From NCBI GenBank assembly GCA_019873735.1, contig JAIOAQ010000006.1:47942-111941 (forward strand): a stretch of DNA of 64,000 bases, written 5' to 3'. The notes under the pieces were generated by a model. The model searched no databases. It was not told where the DNA came from and worked only from the letters and a program-made list of their open reading frames with translations. The translations under genes and the position numbers were made by a program. Of this stretch, positions 8,120-16,944 are shown piece after piece. The first letter of the stretch is position 1; each line of letters opens with the position of its first letter. The DNA comes from Chloroflexota bacterium. Its GTDB lineage: Bacteria > Chloroflexota > Anaerolineae > Anaerolineales > Villigracilaceae.

Positions 8120-8958
8120 ACCGTCCGATCGGCCTCAAAGCGAGCCGTCAGAATCGGGCAGGGGCTTGCCTCGGCCACTTCAGCCGTCACGTTTGGGGTA
8201 TAGAGATGGCGCAGACTATGCGCACTGTAGGCCGAGCCCATGCACAGCAAATCGTAGTCCCCTTCTCTGGCTTCTGCTAAAATCTCCTGCACCGGGTTGC
8301 CGGTGCGCACCCGCACCTCACACTGCAGACCGGCGGCCTGTGCATCCTGCAAGGCTCGCCTCAGGCTGCGCCCTGGCAGGGTATCGGTCTCAACCAGATT
8401 TTCCAGGTTGGCCAGCACTTTTCGCGTCTCCGGATAATCCAGGTCAATGGGCTGAACCACATGAAGAAGGACGAAACGCGCCGCGTTCTTAACCGCCAGG
8501 TCAACGCCCAAATGCTCAGCCGTTAACGCATACTCCAGCCCGCCCAGGCAAACCAGGACTTTCCGCAACGGCAGACGTTCCACAGGCACATAAAGAATGG
8601 GCAGGTTTACTTCCGCCATAATATGGCGGAACGAGCGCCCTACCATCCAGCGGCGAAGAGGCGGCCGTCCAAAAGGTCCCACCACCAGCATCTGCACATC
8701 GCCTTTGGCTGCGCGTTCCCGCAGCACAGACTCGGCCTGCCCTTCGGTGACCTCCAGCCGGTAATCCAGTTGCGCATCCTTCAAAAACTGAATGGCATCG
8801 CCGTACAGATATTCAAGCGGATGCTGTTCGTCGGTCGCCTCCTGCACGCCCAGCAAGGTGACCGGCAAAGCCAGCGTCTTTGCAACCCAGGCCCCGTAAC
8901 GAATGGCAGGCCAGGTCCCTTCGTACCCATTTGTAACAATCAAAAGACGTTTGCTCAT
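8116..8958 (-). CDS. Tandem universal stress protein
   Basis: A 280-residue protein with two UspA-like domains, each about 135-140 residues. The first begins RLLIVTNGYEGT and the second LPLRKVLVCLGGLE. Phosphate-loop motifs resemble the ATP-binding class: VVGPFGRPPLRRWMVGRS in the first and MGSAYSAHSLRHL in the second. It is cytoplasmic. Third and last gene of the operon 10003 to 8116; its start overlaps the upstream CHR gene by 4 bp. Its role next to ion transporters is not known. Confidence 0.85.
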   Translation of the reverse strand: MSKRLLIVTNGYEGTWPAIRYGAWVAKTLALPVTLLGVQEATDEQHPLEYLYGDAIQFLKDAQLDYRLEVTEGQAESVLRERAAKGDVQMLVVGPFGRPPLRRWMVGRSFRHIMAEVNLPILYVPVERLPLRKVLVCLGGLEYALTAEHLGVDLAVKNAARFVLLHVVQPIDLDYPETRKVLANLENLVETDTLPGRSLRRALQDAQAAGLQCEVRVRTGNPVQEILAEAREGDYDLLCMGSAYSAHSLRHLYTPNVTAEVAEASPCPILTARFEADRTV

Positions 8959-9491
8959 CGGAAAAGCACCACTCCCAGGATGCCCGCTCCCAGCAACACC
9001 AGCGGGGAGGGCACATCCAAAAATAAAGCAACGGCACTCAAGACGCCAATTAAGATCGCGCGCCAGTGAATTTTCTTCGGGTTGCTGGCCCGAAACAATT
9101 GCCAGGATACCATGACCATCAAGCCCGAAACTGCCGGGCTCATGCCAGAAACAAATCTTTTCAGCCAGTCCTCATGCTGAAACTGTTGTAAGACAGCGGC
9201 CACAGCCAGCATCATCACCGTTGGCGGCAGAATGGCGCCCAAAAGCGCAGCCAAAATACCTGGTATGCCGCCTGCCGAATAACCGACAAACATTGCCAGT
9301 TTGAGCGCCTCGCTGCCGGGAAGCACATTTGAGAAACCGACAGCCTCAACAAACTGGCTTTCGGTCATGATCTTCCCTACCGCCTCATCATACAGCAGGC
9401 CAATCGAGGCCGGCCCCGAAGGGGAAAGCAAATTCACCTTCAGGAACATCCACAAAAGGCGCATCCAGATATAAAAACGAGAATGCTTCAT
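8955..9491 (-). CDS. Chromate (CHR) transporter family half-protein, copy 2
   Basis: A 178-residue hydrophobic protein of the short-chain CHR family (PF02417), with five or six TM helices. Signature blocks are SGPASIGLLYDEAVGK, VLPGSEALKLAMFVGY and LPPTVMMLAV. Short CHR proteins usually work as pairs. Both members here share the same N-terminal signature, which suggests a duplication. It overlaps both neighbours by 4 bp, so the three genes are co-translated. The transported ion (chromate or sulfate is typical) cannot be inferred. Confidence 0.85.
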   Translation of the reverse strand: MKHSRFYIWMRLLWMFLKVNLLSPSGPASIGLLYDEAVGKIMTESQFVEAVGFSNVLPGSEALKLAMFVGYSAGGIPGILAALLGAILPPTVMMLAVAAVLQQFQHEDWLKRFVSGMSPAVSGLMVMVSWQLFRASNPKKIHWRAILIGVLSAVALFLDVPSPLVLLGAGILGVVLFR

Positions 9492-10003
9492 TGCAGCAAC
9501 AACACTCCCGCCAAACCGGCCAGCATGACCACAATGCGCGCCGGCGCCTTAAGAATCATCGCCGCCAAACTGACAGCGCCGATGACAAACCCCAGCCAGC
9601 CGGTCTCGCCGCCGCGCTCAAAGATTTTCCAGGCCGTAAAAAGCATCAAAACCGAAATGGCAGGCGCCAGGCCCTCGACAAAACTGCTTACCCAGGCCTC
9701 GCGGCGCAAGCGATGGAGAATCATCACCACGCCAAGAATCAACACCGTAGGCGGCAAAACGGAACCAAACAAGGCCACCAAACCGCCGGGGATTCCCGCC
9801 GCGGCATAACCGACATACATGGCCAGTTGTAAAGCGTCACTCCCCGGCAAAACCGACGAAAAACCAACCGCCTGTACAAACTGACTGTCGCTCAAAAACT
9901 TTCCCACCGCCTCATGGTAAAGCAACCCGACCGAAGCCGGGCCCGAAGTGCTCAACAAATTGATTTTCAGGAATAGCCAGAAAATTTGCAAAAGTTTATC
10001 CAC
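9488..10003 (-). CDS. Chromate (CHR) transporter family half-protein, copy 1
   Basis: A 171-residue CHR-family membrane protein, the first gene of the operon. It matches copy 2 block for block: SGPASVGLLYHEAVGK, VLPGSDALQLAMYVGY, LPPTVLILGV. The start is taken as the GTG at 10003, giving an N-terminus equivalent to copy 2; no in-frame ATG gives a better fit. On the minus strand a TATAAT box (10072-10077) lies about 70 bp upstream. Confidence 0.83.
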   Translation of the reverse strand: MDKLLQIFWLFLKINLLSTSGPASVGLLYHEAVGKFLSDSQFVQAVGFSSVLPGSDALQLAMYVGYAAAGIPGGLVALFGSVLPPTVLILGVVMILHRLRREAWVSSFVEGLAPAISVLMLFTAWKIFERGGETGWLGFVIGAVSLAAMILKAPARIVVMLAGLAGVLLLQ

Positions 10004-10105
10004 GTGTATGTCCAGGAATGTGTTTTTCGGCCCTCAGGTCTCTTTTGCCTTCCTCGGCCGGTTAGAAAGGGATTATAGCGTAAAATCCTAACCTGCCTCT
10101 GACAT

Positions 10106-10113
10106 GATAAAAT
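10106..10113 (+). promoter_or_regulatory. Leaderless-type promoter of recG
   Basis: TAAAAT (10108-10113) ends seven bases before the ATG at 10121, so the transcript would start at or next to the start codon. The TGA just before the box (10105-10107) makes an extended -10. No Shine-Dalgarno sequence is present. Confidence 0.5.
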
Positions 10114-10120
10114 ATCTTCC

Positions 10121-12628
10121 ATGCAATCTTCTCTCGAAAAATTACGCAAATTCTTTCGACTGGAACACGAGAACGGTTACACAAATAGCGCCGTCATCGG
10201 CGGGCTGGCAAAAATGCTGGATTACTGGGAGAGCGAGGCCCGCGCCGAGGGATTAGATGAGGCCATCATCCAGGCGGTGATTGAACGCCTGCGTTCGTAT
10301 GCCGGGCTGACCCCTGCCTCGCGCGCTGAATCGCTGCGTGGACTGTGGAAGCGCATTCAGGATGCTTATCCAGAAATTCAAGAAAAAAAGGACAAACCCG
10401 CTGCGGCGCGGCGGACGGTTCCTCCCAGGCCGCGGCCCGATTCTGTTAAACGGGAGCAGGCCCCGGCTGAGCAGCGACCCGTTCCCCCCCCGCAGGCAGC
10501 CGGGCGCCCCGCCCGATCCGCCTCTGTCCCCGGCGCACAAACCAGTCAGACGCCTGTTGCCTTGCAGGCCAAACTGACCGTCCTAAACGGCGTCGGCCCG
10601 CGCAATGCGCAGACGTTGGCCGCCCTGGGCCTATACACCCTGGGCGACCTGCTGTACTACTTCCCGCGGCGCTACGAAGATTACAGTCAACTCAGACCTA
10701 TCAAGGAACTGCGCTATGGCGAGCAGGTGACCGTCATCGGTGCAATCCAGTCCATACAGAGCCGGCCGATTCGCGGCGGCGCGGCTCAGGTCGTAGAAGT
10801 GATCTTGAGCGACAGCACGGCAGCCCTGCGGCTGACCTGGTTCAATCAGCCCTGGATGGCCAACCGTTTGAAAGTTGGCGACATCATCTCGGTTTCCGGC
10901 AAGGTGGAGCAATACCTGGGGCGTCTGGTGATGAACAACCCGGCCTATGAGAATGTGGAGGCCGAACACCTGCACACCAACCGCATTGTGCCGATCTACT
11001 CGCTAACCGCCAAAGTCACCCAGAAATGGCTGCGTGGCATGGTGAATCAGGTGGTCACCTACTGGGCGCCGCGGCTGACAGATCACCTGCCCGAGGACCT
11101 GCGCCGGGAAGCCGGCCTGGTTGATCTGAGCACGGCCATTTTGCAAGCGCATTTCCCCGATTCGCATGAACAATTACGGGCGGCGCGCGAACGTCTGGCC
11201 TTTGACGAAGTCTTCTTCTTGCAGATGGGCGTCCTGCGTCAAAAGCGCGACTGGCAGGCGGCAACGGCCACGATCTTCGACGTGCCCGACGAATGGCTGG
11301 AAGAACGCGTCCGCGCCCTGCCCTTTACGCTCACCAACGCCCAGCAGCGTGCCATTTCCGACATCGTCGTGGACGTAGGCTCTGGGCGGCCGATGAACCG
11401 GCTTTTGCAGGGCGACGTTGGCTCTGGGAAGACGGTGGTTGCCGCGCTGGCGGCGGGGATGGTCACCCGCCTGGGCGCACAGGCAGCCATCATGGCCCCA
11501 ACCGGCATTCTGGCCGAACAGCACTACCGCAATTTCAGTTACTTGCTGACGCTTGGCCAGGGCGCTCTGCCTGCCGAAGCCATCCGCCTGCTCACAGGCG
11601 ATACGCCCAACGGCGAGCGGGCCGAGATTTACGAGAAACTGGCCTCTGGTGAAATCAAAGTGCTGGTGGGCACCCACGCCCTGCTGGAAGAGCCGGTCAC
11701 CTTTGCGAATTTACAACTGGCGGTCATTGATGAACAGCACCGTTTTGGGGTGGAACAACGCGCCTTGTTGCGCGCCAAGGGCCGCAATCCGCACTTACTG
11801 GTGATGACCGCCACTCCCATCCCGCGCTCATTGGCATTGACCATCTACGGCGACCTGGACATTTCAATCATGGACGAAATGCCCTCCGGCCGTCAGCCGG
11901 TTCACACCTTTGTCTTGCGCCCGCAGGAACGCGAACGCGCATATTCGCTTATCCGCAGCCAGATTCAGTCCGGCAAGCAGGCCTTCATCGTATATCCCCT
12001 CATTGAGGAAAGCGAAAAGATGGACGAACTGCGCGCGGCGGTGGACGAACACGCCCGCCTGCAAGCAGAGATCTTTCCTGATTTGCGGCTGGGGCTTTTG
12101 CATGGACGCATGCGGCCCGATGAAAAAGAACGCGTGATGGCCGAATTTCGAGACAGGAAATACGACATCCTGATTTCGACCACAGTGGTAGAGGTGGGCG
12201 TAGATATCCCCAACGCTACCGTCATGCTCGTAGATGGCGCCAACCGGTTTGGTCTGGCACAACTCCACCAACTGCGCGGACGGGTTGGCCGCGGGGCAGA
12301 TCAATCGTATTGTCTGCTCATCCCCGATCACGAAGACGCGGTCGAAAACGAACGTCTGCAAGCCATGGCCGAAAGCAATGACGGCTTCGTGCTGGCCGAA
12401 CGCGACCTGCAGCAACGCGGCCCCGGCGAATTCCTGGGCACGCGCCAATCGGGTTATGCCAGCGGCCTGCGCATGGCCAGCCTGACCGACGTGGCGCTGA
12501 TTGAGAAAGCACGCACGCACGCCCAAAAGTTGTTTGAAAAGGATCCCACACTACAAAAAGAAGAACACCGTCTGCTGGCAGAGGCGCTGGAGCGATTCTG
12601 GGGCGGCGGGAAAGGGGATGTGAGTTAA
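10121..12628 (+). CDS. recG: ATP-dependent DNA helicase RecG
   Basis: An 835-residue RecG, the branched-DNA translocase that regresses stalled forks. Residues 1-155 are an extra helical plus Pro-rich segment absent from classical ~690-residue RecG. The wedge/OB domain begins near LTVLNGVGPRNAQTL. Walker A GDVGSGKT is at about 431-438, the DExx box is DEQH at 537-540, and motif III is MTATPIPR. The C-terminal helicase domain has VGVDIPNATVM and QLRGRVGRG. It likely has a leaderless transcript. Its stop overlaps the coaD start (TAATG). Confidence 0.95.
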   Translation: MQSSLEKLRKFFRLEHENGYTNSAVIGGLAKMLDYWESEARAEGLDEAIIQAVIERLRSYAGLTPASRAESLRGLWKRIQDAYPEIQEKKDKPAAARRTVPPRPRPDSVKREQAPAEQRPVPPPQAAGRPARSASVPGAQTSQTPVALQAKLTVLNGVGPRNAQTLAALGLYTLGDLLYYFPRRYEDYSQLRPIKELRYGEQVTVIGAIQSIQSRPIRGGAAQVVEVILSDSTAALRLTWFNQPWMANRLKVGDIISVSGKVEQYLGRLVMNNPAYENVEAEHLHTNRIVPIYSLTAKVTQKWLRGMVNQVVTYWAPRLTDHLPEDLRREAGLVDLSTAILQAHFPDSHEQLRAARERLAFDEVFFLQMGVLRQKRDWQAATATIFDVPDEWLEERVRALPFTLTNAQQRAISDIVVDVGSGRPMNRLLQGDVGSGKTVVAALAAGMVTRLGAQAAIMAPTGILAEQHYRNFSYLLTLGQGALPAEAIRLLTGDTPNGERAEIYEKLASGEIKVLVGTHALLEEPVTFANLQLAVIDEQHRFGVEQRALLRAKGRNPHLLVMTATPIPRSLALTIYGDLDISIMDEMPSGRQPVHTFVLRPQERERAYSLIRSQIQSGKQAFIVYPLIEESEKMDELRAAVDEHARLQAEIFPDLRLGLLHGRMRPDEKERVMAEFRDRKYDILISTTVVEVGVDIPNATVMLVDGANRFGLAQLHQLRGRVGRGADQSYCLLIPDHEDAVENERLQAMAESNDGFVLAERDLQQRGPGEFLGTRQSGYASGLRMASLTDVALIEKARTHAQKLFEKDPTLQKEEHRLLAEALERFWGGGKGDVS

Positions 12629-13146
12629 TGATTCGCGCTGTTTTTCCGGGAACGTTTGACCCCATTCACTACGGCCACATCGACATTGCCGAACGCGCCG
12701 CTCGTCTTTTTGATGAAGTCGTCGTAGCCGTCTATGATAAACCGCTCAAAACGCTTTTTTTCTCACCCGAAGAGCGCATTGCACTGGTGCTGAAAACCTT
12801 CGAAAATAACCCTACCATCCGCGTGGTAGGCTACTCTGGCATGACGGTGGCATTTTGCCACCAAATCAATGCCCAGGTGATCGTGCGCGGCCTCCGCGTC
12901 TTTTCGGACTTCGAGTTCGAGTTCCGTATGGCCCTTGCCAACCAGCGCCTGGCGCCCGATATCGAAAGCATTGCCTTCATCACCCACGAAGAGCATACCT
13001 TCCTCTCGTCCAGCACAGTGCGCGAAATTGCGTCTCTGGGCGGGGATATTACCAGCATGGTACCGGCACACGTAGCCGAGGCGCTGCAAAAGAAATTGAG
13101 TGAAATGAGCGAACAGCATACACCGCCAAACGCACTGCGAGATTGA
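12628..13146 (+). CDS. coaD: Phosphopantetheine adenylyltransferase
   Basis: A 172-residue nucleotidyltransferase that joins ATP and 4'-phosphopantetheine to dephospho-CoA, the penultimate step of CoA synthesis. The T/HxGH motif is GTFDPIHYGHID, VIVRGLR and the ISSS-like loop FLSSSTVRE are present, and length is typical. It is translationally coupled to recG (one-base overlap). panC of the same pathway lies about 9 kb away. Confidence 0.95.
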   Translation: MIRAVFPGTFDPIHYGHIDIAERAARLFDEVVVAVYDKPLKTLFFSPEERIALVLKTFENNPTIRVVGYSGMTVAFCHQINAQVIVRGLRVFSDFEFEFRMALANQRLAPDIESIAFITHEEHTFLSSSTVREIASLGGDITSMVPAHVAEALQKKLSEMSEQHTPPNALRD

Positions 13147-13190
13147 CCGTCTCCAGACACCTTTTTGCGTTAAACTTGAGCGTGCGTTTA

Positions 13191-13199
13191 TGCTAGAAT
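13191..13199 (+). promoter_or_regulatory. Extended -10 ahead of the coiled-coil protein gene
   Basis: TGCTAGAAT (13191-13199) is an extended -10; no -35 is spaced correctly. The leader would be about 30 nt and carries GGAGG near 13226. Confidence 0.4.
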
Positions 13200-13236
13200 T
13201 AAGCATGTGTTTTCGTGGCCTGTTGTGGAGGCACCA

Positions 13237-13719
13237 ATGGACATCCTGCATCTGATTGACCGCCTGGAAGAACTATTCAACGAGAGCAAAACATTTCCGC
13301 TGACACATACGGTGATGGTGAACGAAGACCGCATGCTGGATCTGATTGACCAAATGCGCATTGCCATCCCAGAAGAGGTAAAAAAAGCCCAGCAATTGCT
13401 GAGCCAACGCGACCGCATTCTGGCACAGGCGCAGGAAGAGGCCAACCGCACAATTGCCCTGGCACGCGAAAAAGCCGAAGAACTGATTTCCAAGGATACG
13501 CTTGTCCAGCAGGCACAGAGCCGCGCCGAGCAGATTCTGGCCCAGGCACGTGCCGACGCAGAGGCCACCCGTCAGGATGCCGACGATTACGTTATCCATA
13601 CGCTGATGCAATTGGAAAGTGAAATGCAGCGTTTGCTAACCCAGGCACAGAACGGCATCCGCCTGCTTGAAGAGGAAAAACTTCAACGCAAGCGGCCTGC
13701 CTCAGGCGAAAGCGGTTAG
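13237..13719 (+). CDS. Coiled-coil protein, DivIVA/ATP-synthase-b-like, unknown
   Basis: A 160-residue soluble protein made almost wholly of long charged helices rich in Ala, Gln and Glu (about 48-150), with heptads such as RAEQILAQARADAEA. The first 45 residues hold a short conserved-looking block (LIDRLEELFNES, MVNEDRMLDLID). Resemblance to ATP synthase subunit b and DivIVA is compositional, and there is no membrane anchor. Start: ATG 13237 preceded by GGAGG; the longer frame begins at a TTG/GTG-type codon ahead of that site. It follows coaD by 90 bp and may have its own promoter. Confidence 0.7.
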   Translation: MDILHLIDRLEELFNESKTFPLTHTVMVNEDRMLDLIDQMRIAIPEEVKKAQQLLSQRDRILAQAQEEANRTIALAREKAEELISKDTLVQQAQSRAEQILAQARADAEATRQDADDYVIHTLMQLESEMQRLLTQAQNGIRLLEEEKLQRKRPASGESG

Positions 13720-13723
13720 AACA

Positions 13724-13754
13724 AAACAGGTCATGTTTCAAGCGTGACCTGTTT
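13724..13754. terminator. Bidirectional terminator between convergent genes
   Basis: AAACAGGTCA (13724-13733) pairs perfectly with TGACCTGTTT (13745-13754), loop 11 nt. The A- and T-rich arm ends suit termination of the coiled-coil gene (+) and the SMP-30 gene (-), whose stop codons lie on either side. Confidence 0.75.
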
Positions 13755-13756
13755 GA

Positions 13757-14632
13757 TTATCCCGCAAACTGAAACGTTGGCAGGCCTTGTGTTTGGGTCT
13801 GCACCTTAAAAAGGCCGCCAGAGAGGGGATATTGTGACAATTGTTCCTGGCTCAAATCGGTGCGGGCGCTGGTGACATACAACACATCCATTTTTTCGCC
13901 GCCGAAAACGCAGGCGGTGGGTCTTTGCGCCGGGATGGGAATCGTCCGTATCAGACGTCCCCGCGCCGGTTCCCAGACCGAGACAGCCGCGCCATCCCAC
14001 AGGGCAATCCACAGGTTGCCTTCCAGGTCGGAGGTCATCCCATCGGGCAAACCCATCGCCGCAGGAACAGCAATAACGGGGCGCGGGCGGGCAATGCTTC
14101 CGCTTTCCAGATCATAATCGTAGGCCAGTACGTGGCGGGTGGGGGTGTCAATGTAATAGAAGGTTTTATAATCGGGGCTCCAGGTCAGGCCGTTGGAGAT
14201 GGTGACGCCGTCGCGCAGGCGTCTGACCTCCCCGTTTGGCGAGAGCGAATAGAGGGCGCCGGTGGGCTGTTTGTTTTCGTTCAAATCCATTGAACCGGCC
14301 AGGAAGCGGCCGGCAGGGTCACATTTCCCATCGTTGAAACGATTGTGAGGCAAACCCGCCTCAGGGGCGGCCAAACGTCTCAGCATACCGGCAGGCAGGC
14401 TCAGGGTCGCGAAGCCGAAACGCAGGGCCAGGACCAGGCCGCCGCTGCGGCGCGGAGCCAGGCATCCAACCGGTTCGCCCACGTCAAAACAATCGTCCTG
14501 ACCGGTGTCCACACGCAAGGCATGAACGCGGCCGGCCAGGATATCCACCCAATAAAGCCTGCGGGTCGAGGCATCCCAGGCCGGGCCTTCGCCCAGTTCG
14601 GCGCAGGCGTTCAGCAGAAGTTCGGCCTCCAT
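13757..14632 (-). CDS. SMP-30/gluconolactonase family protein
   Basis: A 291-residue six-bladed beta-propeller hydrolase of the SMP-30/regucalcin/gluconolactonase family. It probably hydrolyses sugar lactones using one divalent metal. Family motifs: ELGEGPAWD with the metal-binding Glu near residue 15, FNDGKCDPAGR, SNGLTWSPD and PDGMTSD. There is no signal peptide. Its ATG abuts the corA stop codon with no spacer, so it is translated as the second gene of a corA operon. Coupling to a Mg2+ channel may reflect metal dependence, but that is a guess. Confidence 0.88.
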   Translation of the reverse strand: MEAELLLNACAELGEGPAWDASTRRLYWVDILAGRVHALRVDTGQDDCFDVGEPVGCLAPRRSGGLVLALRFGFATLSLPAGMLRRLAAPEAGLPHNRFNDGKCDPAGRFLAGSMDLNENKQPTGALYSLSPNGEVRRLRDGVTISNGLTWSPDYKTFYYIDTPTRHVLAYDYDLESGSIARPRPVIAVPAAMGLPDGMTSDLEGNLWIALWDGAAVSVWEPARGRLIRTIPIPAQRPTACVFGGEKMDVLYVTSARTDLSQEQLSQYPLSGGLFKVQTQTQGLPTFQFAG

Positions 14633-15565
14633 TTAGAACCAATCGCGCTTCACAAAAATATAGGCGGCCAGGCCAGCCAATACCATTGAGATGGCCACAA
14701 TCACCCAAAAAGCCATGGGGTGTGACTCCGCGCCAGGAATTTCTACGTTCATTCCCAAAAAGGATGCCACAATGGTGGGGATGTTGACAACGATGGTAAG
14801 CGCTGCCAGGGCCTTCATGACAACGTTCAAGTTGTTCGAAATAATGGAGGCAAAGGCATCCATCATACTCGCCAGAATGTCGGTGGTAATACTGACCATT
14901 TGAATGGCTTGCTGGTTTTCGGTCAGTACGTCTTCAAGCAGGTCCTGATCTTCTTCGTACTGATTGAAGAGACGGTTACGCTGCAGGCGTTCCATCATGA
15001 CCTCGTTGGAGCGCAGGGCGGTGGCAAAGTAGGTCAGGCTTTTTTGATACTTGAGCAGTTCCAGGACTTCTTTGTTGCGGGTGGAGGCCTGCAGGCGATC
15101 TTCCACATCCTCCACGGCGCGGTTGATGGCGCGCAGATAGTAGAGGTAACGCAAGGCCGTCTCCAGCAAGATGTAAAGCACAAAGCGGTGACGCTTGCCG
15201 GTCTTCAGGCCGCGATACTTGCCGTTGCACAAGGCGCGCAGGACGTCATTGTCACGGCGGCAAATGGTGACAACCAGGTTGTTTTTGAGAATAATGCCAA
15301 GCGGCAGGGTGGTGTAAAGCACGTCGTGATCGGCGCCTTGAAAATAGGGAACACGCGAGAGGATGAAGGTGTAATTCTCATCGCGTTCCGTGTGCGCCAT
15401 TTCATCCAGGTCAAGGGAGTACTGAATTAAGTCGGCTTCGATCTCCCATGCCTCCAGTTGTTTGATCTCTTCAGGCGTTGGGTCAACCACATGGATCCAA
15501 CAGCCATTCACCGGTTGTTCCAGGCGTTCGAGTCCGCCCTCAATGGTTTTGAAGATGGTGAGCAT
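14633..15565 (-). CDS. corA: CorA-family Mg2+ channel
   Basis: A 310-residue divalent-cation channel with a large N-terminal cytoplasmic domain, a long stalk helix and two C-terminal TM helices. The diagnostic GMN motif ends TM1 (FLGMNVEIPG), and the C-terminus is basic (KRDWF). It transports Mg2+ or related divalent metals. It has a long, structured upstream region (15566-15790). First gene of an operon with the SMP-30 protein. Confidence 0.93.
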   Translation of the reverse strand: MLTIFKTIEGGLERLEQPVNGCWIHVVDPTPEEIKQLEAWEIEADLIQYSLDLDEMAHTERDENYTFILSRVPYFQGADHDVLYTTLPLGIILKNNLVVTICRRDNDVLRALCNGKYRGLKTGKRHRFVLYILLETALRYLYYLRAINRAVEDVEDRLQASTRNKEVLELLKYQKSLTYFATALRSNEVMMERLQRNRLFNQYEEDQDLLEDVLTENQQAIQMVSITTDILASMMDAFASIISNNLNVVMKALAALTIVVNIPTIVASFLGMNVEIPGAESHPMAFWVIVAISMVLAGLAAYIFVKRDWF

Positions 15566-15845
15566 GGGCTTGTACTCCTTTGTCTATCAAGAATTAATCA
15601 GGGAGGCGGCGTGGACACCTCCTGCTGATTGAAATTAAGATAAAAGCCATCAAAAAGCCGCTTTGCTCCCGTACTGGGAGGCTGGGCTTCGGCCGAGCAA
15701 CTTCTTTCGCTTTCTTCAGTCATCTGTATCATACAATCACTTTGTTTCATTGAACCAACCAAGTTTAACGCTTTTAAATGACAACGACAAGGTCAAAACT
15801 GGCCGTGACTCCCCTTGCGCCAACCGTCTATTGTAAAATAAGGTC
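15566..15845. other. Divergent region with a structured corA leader
   Basis: 280 bp between corA (-) and the P1 peptidase (+). On the minus strand the corA leader can form GGCCGAAGCC and CTCCC-AGTAC-GGGAG hairpins (about 15675-15705) and GGAGG ... CCTCC (about 15601-15625). TTGCTC and GAGCAA could pair instead, giving alternative folds. It does not match the M-box Mg2+ riboswitch core as I know it. The peptidase promoter lies at the right end. Confidence 0.3.
15834..15839 (+). promoter_or_regulatory. Leaderless-type promoter of the P1 peptidase gene
   Basis: TAAAAT ends six bases before the ATG at 15846, so the mRNA would begin at the start codon. No Shine-Dalgarno sequence or clear -35 box is present. 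Confidence 0.45.
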
Positions 15846-16931
15846 ATGACAGAACAACGACTCGCGCGTGACCTTGGACTGACGCCCGGCATTTTGCCGC
15901 CCGGCAATTTGAACGCCATCACCGATGTGGCGGGCGTTCGGGTTGGGCATTGTACGCTGATGGAGGGGGATGATATTCGCACCGGCGTAACCGCCGTCTT
16001 GCCTCATGGCGGCAACCTTTACCAGGATAAAGTCCCGGCTGGCCTGGCGGTTGGCAATGGCTACGGCAAATTGACCGGCGTGACACAGTTGCTTGAACTT
16101 GGCGAACTGGAGACGCCGATTCTATTGACCAACACCCTGGCCGTGCCCCGTGCTGCCGAAGCGTTGATTGAGTGGACTCTGACCCGCTCCGGGAACGAAA
16201 AGGTCCGCTCGGTCAACCCGGTGGTCGGCGAGACCAACGACGGCTTGCTGAACAATATCCGCAAGCAGGCCCTGACGGCAGAGCATTTTTGGCTGGCATT
16301 GGAATCGGCCGTTTCCGCTCCGATCGCGCAGGGGGCAGTTGGCGCAGGGATGGGGACGGTCTGCTTTGGCTGGAAGGGCGGCATCGGCTCCAGTTCGCGC
16401 CGCTTACCCGAGTCATTTGGCGGCTGGACCGTTGGAGCGCTGGTGCAGAGCAATTACGGCGGCATTTTGCAGATGGACGGTATTCCCGTAGGCAAATTGC
16501 TGGGACGGTACTATCTGAAAGAGGCGCTTGCCTCTTCCCCGGCCGATGGCTCCATTGTCATTATCCTGGCTACCGACGCCCCGCTTTCGGATCGGAATCT
16601 GACCCGCCTGGCGCGCCGCGGCCTGGCAGGTCTGGCACGTACCGGTGCAGCCATGAGCAATGGTTCGGGCGATTATGTCATTGCGTTTTCCACAGCCGAA
16701 TCTGTCCGCCGCACAGCCGAAAGACGCCAGCAGGTTTGGGCCTACCCCGAAGTTTCAAATGAGCAGATGTCTCCACTTTTTCTTGCCGCCATCGAAGCGA
16801 CCGAAGAGGCCATTTACAATTCGCTTCTGGCTGCCGTTACGGTCAGGGGCTATCAAGGGACAATCGTCCATGCCCTGCCTGTGGACGAGGTGGAGAGACT
16901 TGTTCGGCGCTTTCGAGCCTGTCAGGCTTGA
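15846..16931 (+). CDS. P1-family (S58, DmpA-like) N-terminal-nucleophile peptidase
   Basis: A 361-residue self-processing aminopeptidase of the DmpA/BapA family, which releases N-terminal D- or beta-amino acids. The family cleavage site GS-IVIILATDAP is present, making S236 the expected nucleophile that starts the beta chain. The alpha chain shows GVRVGHCTL, GLAVGNGYGK and the Asn-containing VGETNDG. SNGSGDYVIAFSTA near the C-terminus is also conserved. No signal peptide, so probably cytoplasmic. Only 13 bp separate its stop from that of the convergent exonuclease gene. Confidence 0.9.
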   Translation: MTEQRLARDLGLTPGILPPGNLNAITDVAGVRVGHCTLMEGDDIRTGVTAVLPHGGNLYQDKVPAGLAVGNGYGKLTGVTQLLELGELETPILLTNTLAVPRAAEALIEWTLTRSGNEKVRSVNPVVGETNDGLLNNIRKQALTAEHFWLALESAVSAPIAQGAVGAGMGTVCFGWKGGIGSSSRRLPESFGGWTVGALVQSNYGGILQMDGIPVGKLLGRYYLKEALASSPADGSIVIILATDAPLSDRNLTRLARRGLAGLARTGAAMSNGSGDYVIAFSTAESVRRTAERRQQVWAYPEVSNEQMSPLFLAAIEATEEAIYNSLLAAVTVRGYQGTIVHALPVDEVERLVRRFRACQA

Positions 16932-16944
16932 TTTCTGCAGGGGC

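Noticed and set aside
15566..15790. M-box, T-box or c-di-GMP riboswitch ahead of corA
   Set aside because: The expected core motifs were looked for and not found. A structured leader is reported instead.
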